Positions 1 to 10,185 of a DNA stretch of 64,000 bases are shown piece after piece. Position 1 is the first letter of the stretch. Each line of letters starts with the position of its first letter. The notes under the pieces are model-generated. The model made no database searches. It was not told the origin of the DNA and saw nothing but the letters and a program-made list of their open reading frames with translations. The DNA is from Laccaria trichodermophora. Its lineage: Eukaryota; Basidiomycota; Agaricomycetes; Agaricales; Hydnangiaceae. The translations under genes and the position numbers were made by a program. The DNA lies in the NCBI GenBank assembly GCA_018417955.1, contig JACTVC010000018.1, positions 806,001 to 870,000 of the forward strand, read 5' to 3'.

Positions 1-225
1 CCTTGGTATGAACTAATTTGGGTGAAAGTTGGGGCCTTGAGGTTTTTGTTCTGATGGCCATTTTTGGCACCTGAAAAAAAGATATGTGCTTACTAGAAAG
101 GGAGCCAAAAGATACCTCTGGTTAGCCTGAATGAGCACATTAAAGAATCAGTTGAAAATACTGAGTAGTAATGCCTGTAGAGCCTGTAGAAAATGGTCAT
201 TTTGTGCTATTTTGGTCACAACTCT
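1..225. repeat. Partial copy of a palindromic (foldback) element arm
   Basis: This stretch matches the left arm of the palindromic element at 27728-28406 over most of its length. Shared blocks include the start CCTTGGTATG, the segment around GGCACCTGAAAAAAA and the segment around GAAAATGGTCATTTTGTGC. The outer terminal inverted repeat lies off the window edge or is lost, and the inner half that would complete the palindrome is absent. It is an old truncated relative of a Tc1/mariner-type foldback. Confidence 0.7.
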
Positions 226-299
226 GAAGACATTAAAGTGTGAGGGTAGTTCTGATCTGAGTCTTGAGGCTTTTAGAATTGAAATAGATCTGTATCACC

Positions 300-880
300 T
301 TCAAGCTACTGAATACAAAGTGAAAAGTGTAGCTACTTGTACCAAAAGAAATATATAAAAAGAAATGGAATCAGATGATAAAAAGTGGTTCAATGTCTCA
401 GAGAAAAGAGAAGTTGCACAATGTCTAAAAATAGAAAGAAAAGTTGCATGATGGCTAAGAAATTGGGCATGGGATGCATAACTCCAGCTTATTATTATGT
501 TGGTGTCCCTAGTCTTCTGGGTGTTGAAGGTTTTGTCTAATATTTTGACAAATTCTACCCAGGTCATATTTGGAGTGAAGACTCTATTTGCATTTGTATG
601 CATCTCCATAAAATGATCTGCCCAGTCTGCAGCTTTTCCCAAAGACATATAGCTGAGGGCAAATTTGATTTTGTAGTTATCATTGGGGAATATGGTGTTA
701 TAAGCCCTGATATTGGCTTCTAACAATCTGAGCCAAGTCTTTTATTTTTCTTCACTTCCATCAATGCCATTAGGAGGGCAGCATTTCCCTCCTACTTCTC
801 CTCCACTCTGGGTTACCATATTGATGGCAAGGTTTATGGGTTCATCAGTATCAGTGGATGCGGTGATGTTACCCATTGCT
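300..880 (-). pseudogene. Retrotransposon gag-like fragment
   Basis: The minus-strand reading resembles the capsid domain of fungal Ty3/gypsy-type gag proteins. It has a short block with FALSYMSLGKAADWADHF, then a Trp-x-x-Phe segment (TWVEFVKILDKTFN), which is the usual order in that domain. An N-terminal part continues upstream to about 880 but an in-frame TAA breaks it. No reverse transcriptase, integrase or long terminal repeat is visible nearby. I call it an isolated, broken gag remnant. The family assignment rests on a short pattern. Confidence 0.5.
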
Positions 881-1313
881 TATTGAGTGTTATGCTGAAG
901 TTTGTAAAGAGGCTCAAAGTCCAAAGACCTTAGAATTTGAGGATGATCTTAATGAAGCTTAGATTGGTTAGGTTCAAGCTGCCAGATGCAAAGAGAAGTG
1001 GAGCTACTTATACTCAAAAAAAGATAGAAAGTGGTCTGATAAGAGTGGAACAATATTGAAGTATCATATGATGTCCAAAAGATTGTACGATAGAAAGTCA
1101 TACGATGTTTGAAGGTAGAAAACGACAAGTCACATGCCAACCAATTGGGGTCTGTCCGTGAAACTTATCAGACAGACCCTTACATCGCTTCTTTTCTTTG
1201 GTCATCAAAATGCTAGGAATGTGCATCATCTTTTATAGTTTGCAGTTAGTCCATGAATGTGCGTAGGTATATACAAAAATAGTTCTTGTCCTTCATCACC
1301 CCACGTCCTCAAA
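881..1313. other. Intergenic, no gene recognised
   Basis: AT-rich sequence between the gag remnant and the 3' end of the GH31 gene. Short open frames here look random. The last 100 bases probably include the 3' UTR of the minus-strand GH31 gene. Confidence 0.5.
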
Positions 1314-4300
1314 TCAAGAATACTGCACTACAAACCCACCATCAAACTTTCTCCCAATACTAACATCCAGAACCTTCCTCCCCGCATCCCACTCCCACCC
1401 CTTAAACACCTGCCCATTAACCAACACCTTCCCGGGTCTACTCACCACACCCAAAAACCTAACCCTCTTCACCCCAACGCCCACCGCATACCCAAACGTC
1501 CCACCAACATTCAACGTACACGGTGAATCCCCAAACCGCATCCACACCTCCGTCTTCATCATCGGATCAACCGAATCCCCATCATCCACATAAAGCTTGC
1601 CCACCGCCCTCCCATCCACCCCAGGCGCAACCACAAACTCAAAATCCTGCTTCCGAACCTCGCTCGTCGTCATTCCCGACCGGGCACGCAGCGGAAGAAC
1701 AACGCCGCCCCGTATATGTAGTGGTATCTCCGTAAAAGAAACGTTATCCAATTTGAGGAACGCCCCCTGCCCATGCACAGGTGCCAGCGTCTTGAAATCG
1801 TAGAATGTGTCTTTGGGTAGGTATATGCTAACGGACGTCGCTTCGTCTTGTGTAACGGGTGATACGAGGATTGAGTCCCCAAAGAAGAATTGATGGTCTA
1901 TCCCGTAGGTGTTGGTGTCTTTTGGGTATTTGAACCATAGAGGGAGGACGACGGGGGAGCCGTCCGTGTGGGAGTGGTGGAAGGCGGTGTAGATGTAGTC
2001 GAGGAGGCGGTACCTGGTTTGGGGGTGAGCTAAGTAGTGAGGAGAGGAGGGGGGAAAGGGAAGAACAAACCGGATATCCAAGGCATTCTTGGCTGCTTGT
2101 GTTACGCTGGGCCACATGTAAAATTCTTGGCTTATAGACGTGTCTGCGTTATGCTGGACAAAGGAAGCCTCATCAGCGTTGACCATCAACTCAAAGAAGA
2201 AAACCATACATTACGCATAAACGGATAAAAAGCACCCAACGTCGCCCACCGCGCACACAGCTTTTCCGTCGTATTCTCCGCTATGCCAGAAAACATCAGC
2301 TTCCTCCTCTCTCCTTTCAAAAGGTACGCGCAAAAAGGGACTCACCAAACCCACAAATATCACTCCCAACCATCGGAACCTGATAAACGGCCGTAAACCC
2401 AAGCATACCCGCGATCGAAAACCGATAATGTTCCCAATCACTAAAATTATCACCCAACCACTTCCCAACGCTCCGCCCTGCACCAGCGAAGGTCGAGCGC
2501 GTGATGACTAGGGTGCGTTTTCCAGGTCGGCGGGCAAGCATGGCGTTGTGCGTTGCGCTGGACATCATGGTCCCAAAGAGGTTGTGTGCGTTGTATTCTG
2601 TGAGACCGTTGATATGTTTTGCATTTGTCTGTAATATGGTTTAGCATGTTCGGATACAAAGCAAAGAAGAGAAAAGACACACCCAAGACGTCTTGCTAGA
2701 CAGCGCACCAGCAGCGTTATTGATCGCATAGGGCGGGTTCAAGATATCTTCATCGCGTCTCTCATTCTGAGCCGTGATCTTTTGGTTCCCAAAAATGGGC
2801 GTATCGTGCGCTGGGGGAGGGTTCGCGCGTGGTGGTGGCAGGTTCTGTTGAATAGCTTGTTGGAAGGGGTCATCGCATGGGAGGTTGCAGAACTGTTCGT
2901 TGTGGTCAGGTGAGTGGACATACACTGACAAAAGAGTGGAAGAGTGCGTACGTTAGCAGGCTCGTTCATGTCGATCCAAGCTCCATCAATGTCGAGTCCT
3001 TTAGTTTGGTTATAGAATAGTTGGAATTCATTTGTCCAGTACCTAGTCGAAGAACACTGAGCAATTTGGGGAGGTGGGGGGCTGAAGAGGCTTACTCTTG
3101 GATATCTGGGTGGAACCAATCCGGGTATACAGTAACACCTTTTCATGACTGTAAGCCCGCATATAAGTATATAAAAACGGGAAACAAACCAGGCCACACA
3201 AGTCCAAGGCTCGGCTTCCCATCAGGTCCTTTCAACCAGACGTCGGCCGCCTCTCCTCTATTGTAAGGAGCGTAGTCTTGATTTGGGAGGTAGGCAACGG
3301 CGGGGTCGGTCATCAGGACTGTATAAAGTGCGTCAGTGTTTGTCTTTGGAAAGGTAAAGTAGAAACATACCGTATCGCTGCTGGTGGGTGTGGAGGTAAT
3401 CTATGATTTCGCGCATCCGGTCAAGGGGGAAGTAGTCCGGATCGACGGTGAAAATGCGGCGTTTGTACATATAGTCTGGAAAACCGTCGTCAGACGTAAT
3501 CTCAGAAGGAAGGAATCGACGAACCAATGTCAGTCCACATAGTTTCGAGAGGGATACCAGCAGCTGCATATCTTGAGATAACGTTCGCGACATCAACAAA
3601 GTCTGTAGAACAAAGATAAGTCTTATTTTAGAAAAAGAAAACGCGCATATACTCACTTTGATACCCAAACCGACATTGATGGAACCCAAAAGACCAATAC
3701 GGAACCTCCGCAGGCAACCCGGCCACCTCTGCATACTGCCTCGCCACCTCACCAGGGTCCTCTACACTCCCAGCAAAGAAGTAAAAGTCCAGTATCCCCC
3801 CAATGACATTATACTCCAACGCCGTGCCACCAGGCCCACTATTCGTGATCTTGATGTCCATCCCATTCGAGTTGAGCAGAAACACGCCGTGGGTACCTGT
3901 TGTCCTATGTTCGAAATACACCGGGTGGTTCCCGTATAAATTCGTTCCGGTTGGTACACCGTACGCATCGCGGGACCACATTGTGAGTGTCGTGTTGTCC
4001 GTAGGAAGGCGGAATGGGTTCGTGTGCTCGCCTAATCCATAGATGTTCGCGTTGTTCGGGAGGTTAGTTTTAACCCGCATATATTGAGGTTCAAAGATGA
4101 TAGGATGTGTCGCGGTAGAGAATAGAACTTCACGTGTTGAAGTGCGGTAGATTGAGAAGGAGAAAGGAGAGATGGTATAGTTGAACTGGATGTTGGCTGT
4201 ATGGTGCGATTGGAGGTATTTTCCTTTGGGCCGAGGGAATACCGATTCTGGGACTTCGTACCGGGGTGAGGAGGCGTCCGCGATACGTAGATGTATCCTG

Positions 4301-4598
4301 TTCACTGTACAATTCAGTCAGCCACGTACAGAAACCCGCCCCACAGAGGAAACTCACCAGTCTCGTACTCAACGCTCAACGACAACTTCTGAATATCATT
4401 CCCGAAGACGTTGCATGGCTTTCCCGCCAGAACGAGGGTCGCGGTGAACTTGGTCCCGCTGGCAGATACGTCGGTGGCATTGTATCCTGGACACGCATCC
4501 AGTACGTTGGGATCAACGAAGGTCGCGTCGACGACGTGTGGGAGGAGCGTCACCGCTAGGGCAGCGAAGGAGAGCCCTAGAAGACGAGGAGGGAACAT
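1314..4598 (-). CDS. Secreted GH31 family alpha-glucosidase
   Basis: Hydrolyses terminal alpha-glucosidic bonds (maltose, starch or glycogen oligomers), and should act outside the cell or in the wall. Twelve exons read in phase: 4598-4358, 4304-3657, 3602-3525, 3475-3371, 3318-3190, 3138-3096, 3042-2952, 2892-2683, 2628-2346, 2280-2210, 2153-2071 and 2013-1314. They total 2682 nt, 893 residues, a normal size for the family. The N-terminus is a signal peptide ([20 protein letters not shown], then cleavage near VVDA). The GH31 nucleophile motif [12 protein letters not shown] lies at the end of exon 7. The acid/base region [18 protein letters not shown] is in exon 9. The N-terminal GH31 domain ([14 protein letters not shown]) and the C-terminal beta-sandwich are complete. 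No lesion is seen. The start was chosen because it opens the signal peptide and a TATA-like box lies about 40 bp upstream. Splice sites are my own predictions. Confidence 0.93.
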
Positions 4599-4637
4599 GG
4601 GGGTTGGGCGGAGAGTGTTGGTGGATGGTTTTGTGGG

Positions 4638-4645
4638 TTTATATA
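4638..4645 (-). promoter_or_regulatory. TATA-like box of the GH31 gene
   Basis: On the minus strand the sequence reads ATATATAAAC about 40 bp before the GH31 start codon, a plausible core promoter position if the 5' UTR is short. Confidence 0.4.
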
Positions 4646-5485
4646 TGTTCTCATTTCGCGCGTTATTCGGCTAGTGTATTCGGCTCGAGACATGTCCGCT
4701 GATTTGGGTAGCATGTCGTTATATGCGCTTCGCGAGCTTCTTGACTGTTGGAGAAGTCGTTGTTTGAATTTGATTTGATGAAACGTTTTTTTTTGGTTTT
4801 TTTTGTTGAGCGTGAGCTTGAGCTTGACTAACCACCTTCATCACAGTTCACCACAATTTCACCTGGTCGTCGTCGCTCATTTCTCAAGGCAAAGAGCATG
4901 GATAAGGAAGAAATTTTACCATAGCTTCGCAGATGACGTGAAGGTGAATGCTTGTACAAGAATCTTGACTAACAGTGTTTTTGTCTAGGATAAATAATGC
5001 AAACTAGGGGTGCTGGGAAGATGCATACTACTCGGCCTCAATATCCTAAACAAGTCAAAAGCAAGTCGCACATTGTGATACGACGAAGTAATTTAATCGT
5101 AGGTTTTCCCTAATACTAGGTCGACCTCGACCGTCTCGGTCATCTACCATCGGTTGCGGCCTCCTTGCGAGTTTCTAAATAGTCAGGAACGTTGCTGGAT
5201 ATCGCTAGAATCAAACCGGTCATGCATTCACCTTCCGAGAGTCTCCTTCGAAGCGGGAAACAGCTTTTTGTCGATTATAATCCCGTTTCTGCGTGCAAGG
5301 CAAGTTATTTACGACACTGCAACGAAGGAAACTAAGCAAAATTGAAATTCCAACTTCCACAGAACATCCAGTCCGCTTTTTCTTTACTCGGGGTTCAACC
5401 CGCACTCTGAATTATGATCATAGATCATGATACCGCGACCCTCAATCTACTCCCGACGTCCGCTAAACAACAATACCTTCAAGCC
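4646..5485. other. Intergenic region, no gene recognised
   Basis: The region lies between the promoter side of the GH31 gene and the 3' end of the first DUF6593 gene. Open frames are short and show no family resemblance. No repeat structure stands out. Confidence 0.5.
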
Positions 5486-6184
5486 TCAAGGACCCCCATG
5501 ACGCGAGTAAGGCTTCATTATCTTCTTCTTCGCCTGGTTCTCCCTATCCTTCCTCAGTTTTTCGATGTATACAAACGTCACCACAATCAAGTCGAGCATA
5601 TGTTCGCCTTCCGCAAAGATCTCCAGCGAAGCGGGACGTGCGTTCGTCACCACTCCCAGCCGGCGACGGTGATACACCGCAACCCGCGTCTCCTTCCCAT
5701 CAACATCCATCAAGAGCTATAACGACGTTTAGCGGAAATTAAAAGAATATGAGACACGAACTCACCTCCGGAACGCGCCTGCCCATCTTCCACTTATACT
5801 CCTTCCCATCCGGTGCTGTGAAAGTCCTATCCCTTCACCCAAGTCAATACACCCCTCACCGCGCCATCTATCTATGAGTGGGGGAACAACTTACCTCCCA
5901 AAAGCCCCCCACTCACTCGTCTTCGTGAAATACTGACTCGTAACGACCTCCCCGCCCCCATACCTTATCCGACTCGACATGAACTGATTATACTCCACCT
6001 CTGCAAAATGCGCAAACCGGTCTTGTAAATCGTCCTCCGACGCATTGGGCATGATCTTGTGGATGCTCACGTCCCTTCCGAGCATCTTCCATGGGGAGGA
6101 TGTCTTGTGGAATGCTTGTCCCTGTTCGTTGGAGTATGTGGCGTTCCATGGTTCGTTAGTGGATAGGATCAGGTGCATTGTCAT
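5486..6184 (-). CDS. DUF6593 domain protein, copy 1
   Basis: Small protein of a family that I recall as DUF6593, common and expanded in mushroom-forming fungi and without known function. Exons 6184-5895, 5826-5766 and 5716-5486 join in phase to 193 residues. Family marks are the opening MHLILSTNEPWNATY with GQAFHKT, the middle AEVEYNQFMSSRIRYGG, the short exon FTAPDGKEYKWKMG, and the closing SLEIFAEGEHMLDLIVVTFV with IEKLRKDREN. All splice sites are canonical. It heads a row of four related minus-strand genes and is the most diverged. A TATA-like TATAAG lies near 6240. A start two codons downstream (6178) is also possible. Confidence 0.85.
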
Positions 6185-6730
6185 AGTGGTGGTTCAAGTT
6201 GAGGTGCGGTGGGGTCGTCAGTCGCAGCCATGCGCATACTTATATGTCTGGACGACGTCAACGGCACATGTTGCGCAGCTCATGCACTCGCTGCGATCAT
6301 AAGTGGATTCTGCCAAGGTCTTCTGGAACGCCAAGCCTGCGACTGTAGATTCTCAGCGCCGCTCTCTGTCCTCGAGGACGTCCTCCGTGACACTCCGTCC
6401 TTTTGTGTTTTTTGGACTTGGCGGCTTTGTCCGTTATGTGGATGAATGCTACCACAGCTCACGCGTCTAGTACCCATCACTCCTAACATTTCCCAATTAA
6501 AACTTTTCAAGCAGTCGCGTCACCGACTTCAACTCATGGCCTTCAACGTGTCCTACTTTCACCAAGACATATAGAAGGCGCTGGAGAAATCACGAGTTTG
6601 TCGGAAGTCAACAGAGGAAGTTTTTGGAGGCTACCCGACACTGTATGCGCAGTACAGGACGTAACAACTTAACGAGTGTTTTTTGGTTCTCACATCGTCC
6701 AACCCCCTTCCCCCCGCGCGCCTTCCGACT

Positions 6731-7382
6731 CTACGTTTCTGTCACCATGTGCTGTGACTGGTTGTCTCTGTCCGTTCTGAGTTTCTCAATATACACGAAC
6801 GTCACCACTATAAGGTCGACCATATGTTCAGCCTCTAGAAGTATTTCCAGCGAAGGGGGGCTTCTCGCACAAATCCAATTCGTCCACGTCGATAGATGGC
6901 AACCGGTCTCTCGCTTCTGTCATTCGTCACAAGCTGTAATGGCGTCAAATGCAGAAGCGCTACACGCAGTGAAGTATTCACCTCAGGAACTCGCATCCCC
7001 AGCTTCCACTTATACTCTTTCCCATCCGGTCCTGTGAAAATTCGACCTCTTCACCTCAAAGTCAGCCACATCTTTTCAAGTCGTCATCAAGTCGTAAACT
7101 CACTTCCCAAGATCCCCCCACTCCTTCGTCTTCCTAAAATACTCACTCATGAGCAATTCCTCACCCCCATATCTTATCCGACTCGGAGTGAATCGCTTAT
7201 ACTCCACCTCCGCGAGATGTGCGAAATGATCTTGTAGATCCTCCTCCGACGCGTTGGGGATAATTTTGTGGACGCTTATTTTCCTGCTGAGCATCATCCG
7301 AGGCGAGGATGTCTTATAGATTGCTTGCCCTTCTTCGTTGGCGTACGTCGCGTGGCTCGTTGCTGGATAGGTATAGGTGCAT
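6731..7382 (-). pseudogene. DUF6593 domain protein, copy 2 (frameshifted)
   Basis: All three exons of the family can be traced, from the start MHLYLSSNEP to the C-terminal segment around 6760-6830 (EHMVDLIVVTF). There are two breaks. A 5-nt deletion just after the NEP codons shifts the frame, and the truncated relative at 57486 still has those bases. In the last exon a 1-nt change in a run of six G (plus strand, near 6856) shifts the frame again and gives an early stop before the conserved C-terminus. A TATATA box near 7415 remains. I judge it inactive unless one of these is a sequencing error. Confidence 0.75.
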
Positions 7383-7932
7383 GATCGATGATGGGTTCGA
7401 CCTTTGCTTTTGCACATATATACCGGACAGCCAACGGACAGCATTACCTGTTACTCCGTACGCTGTGTAGCAGCTGTCCATCTCTTACCTTTGCTGCGCG
7501 ATCATCACTTGATCGTTGTGGAGCGCCAAGCCTGCGATTTTCGAACCTCTGCTTTTGATGATTTGCTTCGCATTCATATTGATTCTTATCAGACCCTTGC
7601 CTGGAGACTCCAAACTCAACGACACGGCCTCAGCACGACGTTCGTTTGACATGGCCTACTTTCGGACATGTGTTGCAAAGTGGCTGGCCAATCATCTCGA
7701 AATTGCGAAACGAGAAGTTTAAAGTCACGGATTGATTGATGGTTTTTCCGAAGGTCCTGAACATCAAGCTAACATCAAATGCTAAACGTTGACGTCAACG
7801 TTCACATTGCCACCGCACCTGGCTTGGTGGATGGCGTTGTTGAATTCCCAGTAAAGGTGTGTGGACCATGGGGCTGCGTCATATAATCTTCACCATTTCT
7901 TACAGAGATTTGTCTCGTGAAATCCATGACCG

Positions 7933-8589
7933 TCAACCAGCCAAACCTTCTGGCATGGATCTTGCCTGATTCTCCCTATCTTTCCTAACTTTTTCGACAT
8001 ACACGAATGTCACCAAAATCAGGTCGACCATATGTTCGCCCTCTGGAAGTATCTCCAACGAAGTGGGTTGTGGGTCGTTATATCGTCGACGATGGTATGA
8101 GGCAACTCGTCTGTTACTCCCGTCGCCCACGACGAGCTGCAATTACATCCACCACTTATCAAACAGATGCATCATCAATGCGACGCTACCCGTACCTCGG
8201 GCACTCGAATTCCCATTTTCCAAATATATCTCTTCCCATCCGGCGCTGTGAAAATTTTGCCACTTCACTCCCAGGTCACCCCACTCCTCCAATTGCTTGC
8301 CGAGTAAAACTCACCTCCCCAAAGCCCCTTGCCCTTCTGTGTTCCTGAAGTACCGACTTGTACTCCAGTCTTCCCCTCCGTATTTTATCCGGCTTGATGT
8401 AAACAGGTTATACTGCACCTCCGCCAGGTGATCTTTCACCTCGACATTTGTTGGGTTGTGAGTGATCCTGTCGATGATCACTCTTTTGCCGAGCGACCTC
8501 CAAGGCGTAGTCGTCTTGTAGATTGCTTGCCCCTCCTCGTTGGTGTACGTCGCATTCCAAGGTTCTCTGCTGGATAGGTACAGATGCAT
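7933..8589 (-). CDS. DUF6593 domain protein, copy 3
   Basis: Exons 8589-8315, 8262-8196 and 8136-7933 join in phase to 181 residues. The protein keeps the family pattern: MHLYLSSREPWNATYTNEEG at the start, GQAIYKTTTPWRSLGKR, AEVQYNLFTSSRIKYGG, the short exon FTAPDGKRYIWKMGIRVPE, and SLEILPEGEHMVDLILVTFV at the end. It is the close homologue of the gene at 56287-56942. Both copies are open throughout, the only pair in the inverted duplication where this is so. The frame is also open upstream to an ATG at 8640, but the family start at 8589 is preferred. Function unknown. Confidence 0.85.
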
Positions 8590-8837
8590 GGTTTGTGATG
8601 AATCGTAGCGCCAGGCGCCAACGTGCGCCCTGCTGAGCACAGCCCTGGTGGTACAAGGTGATCACGGCTTCGCCTCGTGGTCTAAGCAAGGTTTTGGGTT
8701 TAGTGTCGCGGTACTTGATATTGAATATTATCTGACAATTATAACCTAGGATATAGGACATTAGGCGAAGCAAAATGGGGTTAAATCCTCTCAAGAACCA
8801 CCTCCGCCCCGGGTCCTCTGCGCTTCCTCCTCTTGCC

Positions 8838-9459
8838 TCAACCTTTCCTCAACCTTTCGATGTAGATGAATGTCACTAAGATAAAATCAACCATGTGTTC
8901 TCCAACTGGAAAGATTTCCAGATATGCGGCGTGGGCGGGGGATAAAATACCCAGACTGCTGCGGTGATAGCAGGCGACAGGGGTATCGATGCCGTCATTC
9001 AAAAAGAGCTATCCACGAAATGAGTTTGGCTCGAATAGCAAGAAGAAGTGACGTACCTCTGGAGCATGGACGCCCAACCTCCATCTATATTCCATTCCAT
9101 CGGGCCCAGTGAATAATCGTCCTCTTATCGAGTCAGTCAGATTGGTAATCGCACCCCGTCGAAATCACTGACCTTTGTAGTCCGCGCCACCACCAGGCAC
9201 CCTTTCTGAAAAAATCTCTCGTCACCAGATCCTGGCCTCCATATCGAATGTGGCTCGATGAGAATCCGCTATAGTCCACTTCCGCAAGGTGAGCAAATTC
9301 GTCGCGCATGTTCTCTATCTCTTGGCCCGGGACGATACGTTCGATGCTGGTTTTTCTCTCGCAAACCTTCCATGGCGTAGTCGTTTTGTAGATGGCTTGG
9401 CCATCTTCTGTGGTATAAACGCTGTCCCATGGTTTTCTCGTTGAAAGGTAGAGACGCAT
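8838..9459 (-). CDS. DUF6593 domain protein, copy 4
   Basis: Exons 9459-9173, 9123-9057 and 9008-8838 join in phase to 174 residues. Conserved blocks are the start MRLYLSTRKPWDSVYTTEDG, AEVDYSGFSSSHIRYGG, LFTGPDGMEYRWRLGVHAPE and YLEIFPVGEHMVDFILVTFI. The last exon contains an 11-bp direct duplication (GAAAGGTTGAG twice, near 8840-8861) that shifts the frame and ends the protein at IERLRKG. Its inverted relative at 55.4 kb lacks the duplication and would continue with an acidic and Gly-rich tail. The conserved domain itself is complete, so I keep it as a gene. A TATATA box lies near 9517. Confidence 0.8.
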
Positions 9460-9657
9460 GTTTGCATGTGCTACGGCTTCAAGTCTTTTGCGATTGGAGA
9501 CGAAATGAAGTCTCTATATACTCGGTACAATGTCTTGGCTTCTGAGCACTGCCGGGACATATAAATACGCACAGCTAATACTCTTAGTTGTAGAATCCAC
9601 TTCGTTGCTGTGAAGCGACCTAATCGGTTAGGATTCTGAACTGCCACTTAATGTTAG

Positions 9658-10185
9658 TCCGCCAGACTGGGATCTCTATCGATGCCCACTGCCTGCACTC
9701 AATTAATTGTATTAGAATCCGAGTATTACAATACACACACACTTCCGTGCAATAACACGGCGATAAGCCCAAATGCCAAGCGATATCGTCCATTTCCGTT
9801 TTTCGCGGAAATCACACGCTCCGCGCCGATCCCCCCTTTAAGAAGTGAAGCGCGAAATGTACTCAACATTTTTTGGTATACTACTCAACTTACAGTGAAT
9901 GTACATACCTTCATTGAAAGTGACGTTTTCGAATTCCAGGTCACTCTCTGTGCATCCAAGTGGCAAGTACCGACTTGGAGTAGATTTGTCACAACCTTCC
10001 CACTGTACAATTGCGCAGGCCCGACATATTAGTGTGGGCCACCCCCGCCATTGAAACGCAGAAGTTGATGCTCATTGAGTCATTGCCCATTGAACGTTGC
10101 ACTTCTAATTTGTCTTTGCCATTACCTCTCTTTTCTCAAAGTCGCAGTTGTGGCAGCCTTTTTGCAATCTGCTGTAAAAGGGATT
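9658..10185. other. Intergenic region, no gene recognised
   Basis: Sequence between the edge of the inverted duplication and the 3' end of the F-box gene. No coding pattern, repeat or tRNA-like motif was recognised. Confidence 0.5.

Larger units (their letters stand above)
7272..9657. repeat. Left copy of a 2.4 kb inverted segmental duplication
   Basis: The sequence from about 7272 to 9657 recurs in reverse complement at 55234-57602, including genes, introns and intergenic DNA. One boundary follows the shared AAAATAAGCGT inside DUF6593 copy 2. The other is at the shared TAACATTAAGTGGCAGTTCA near 9640-9657. The copies differ by point changes and small indels, so the duplication is not brand new. 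Confidence 0.9.
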
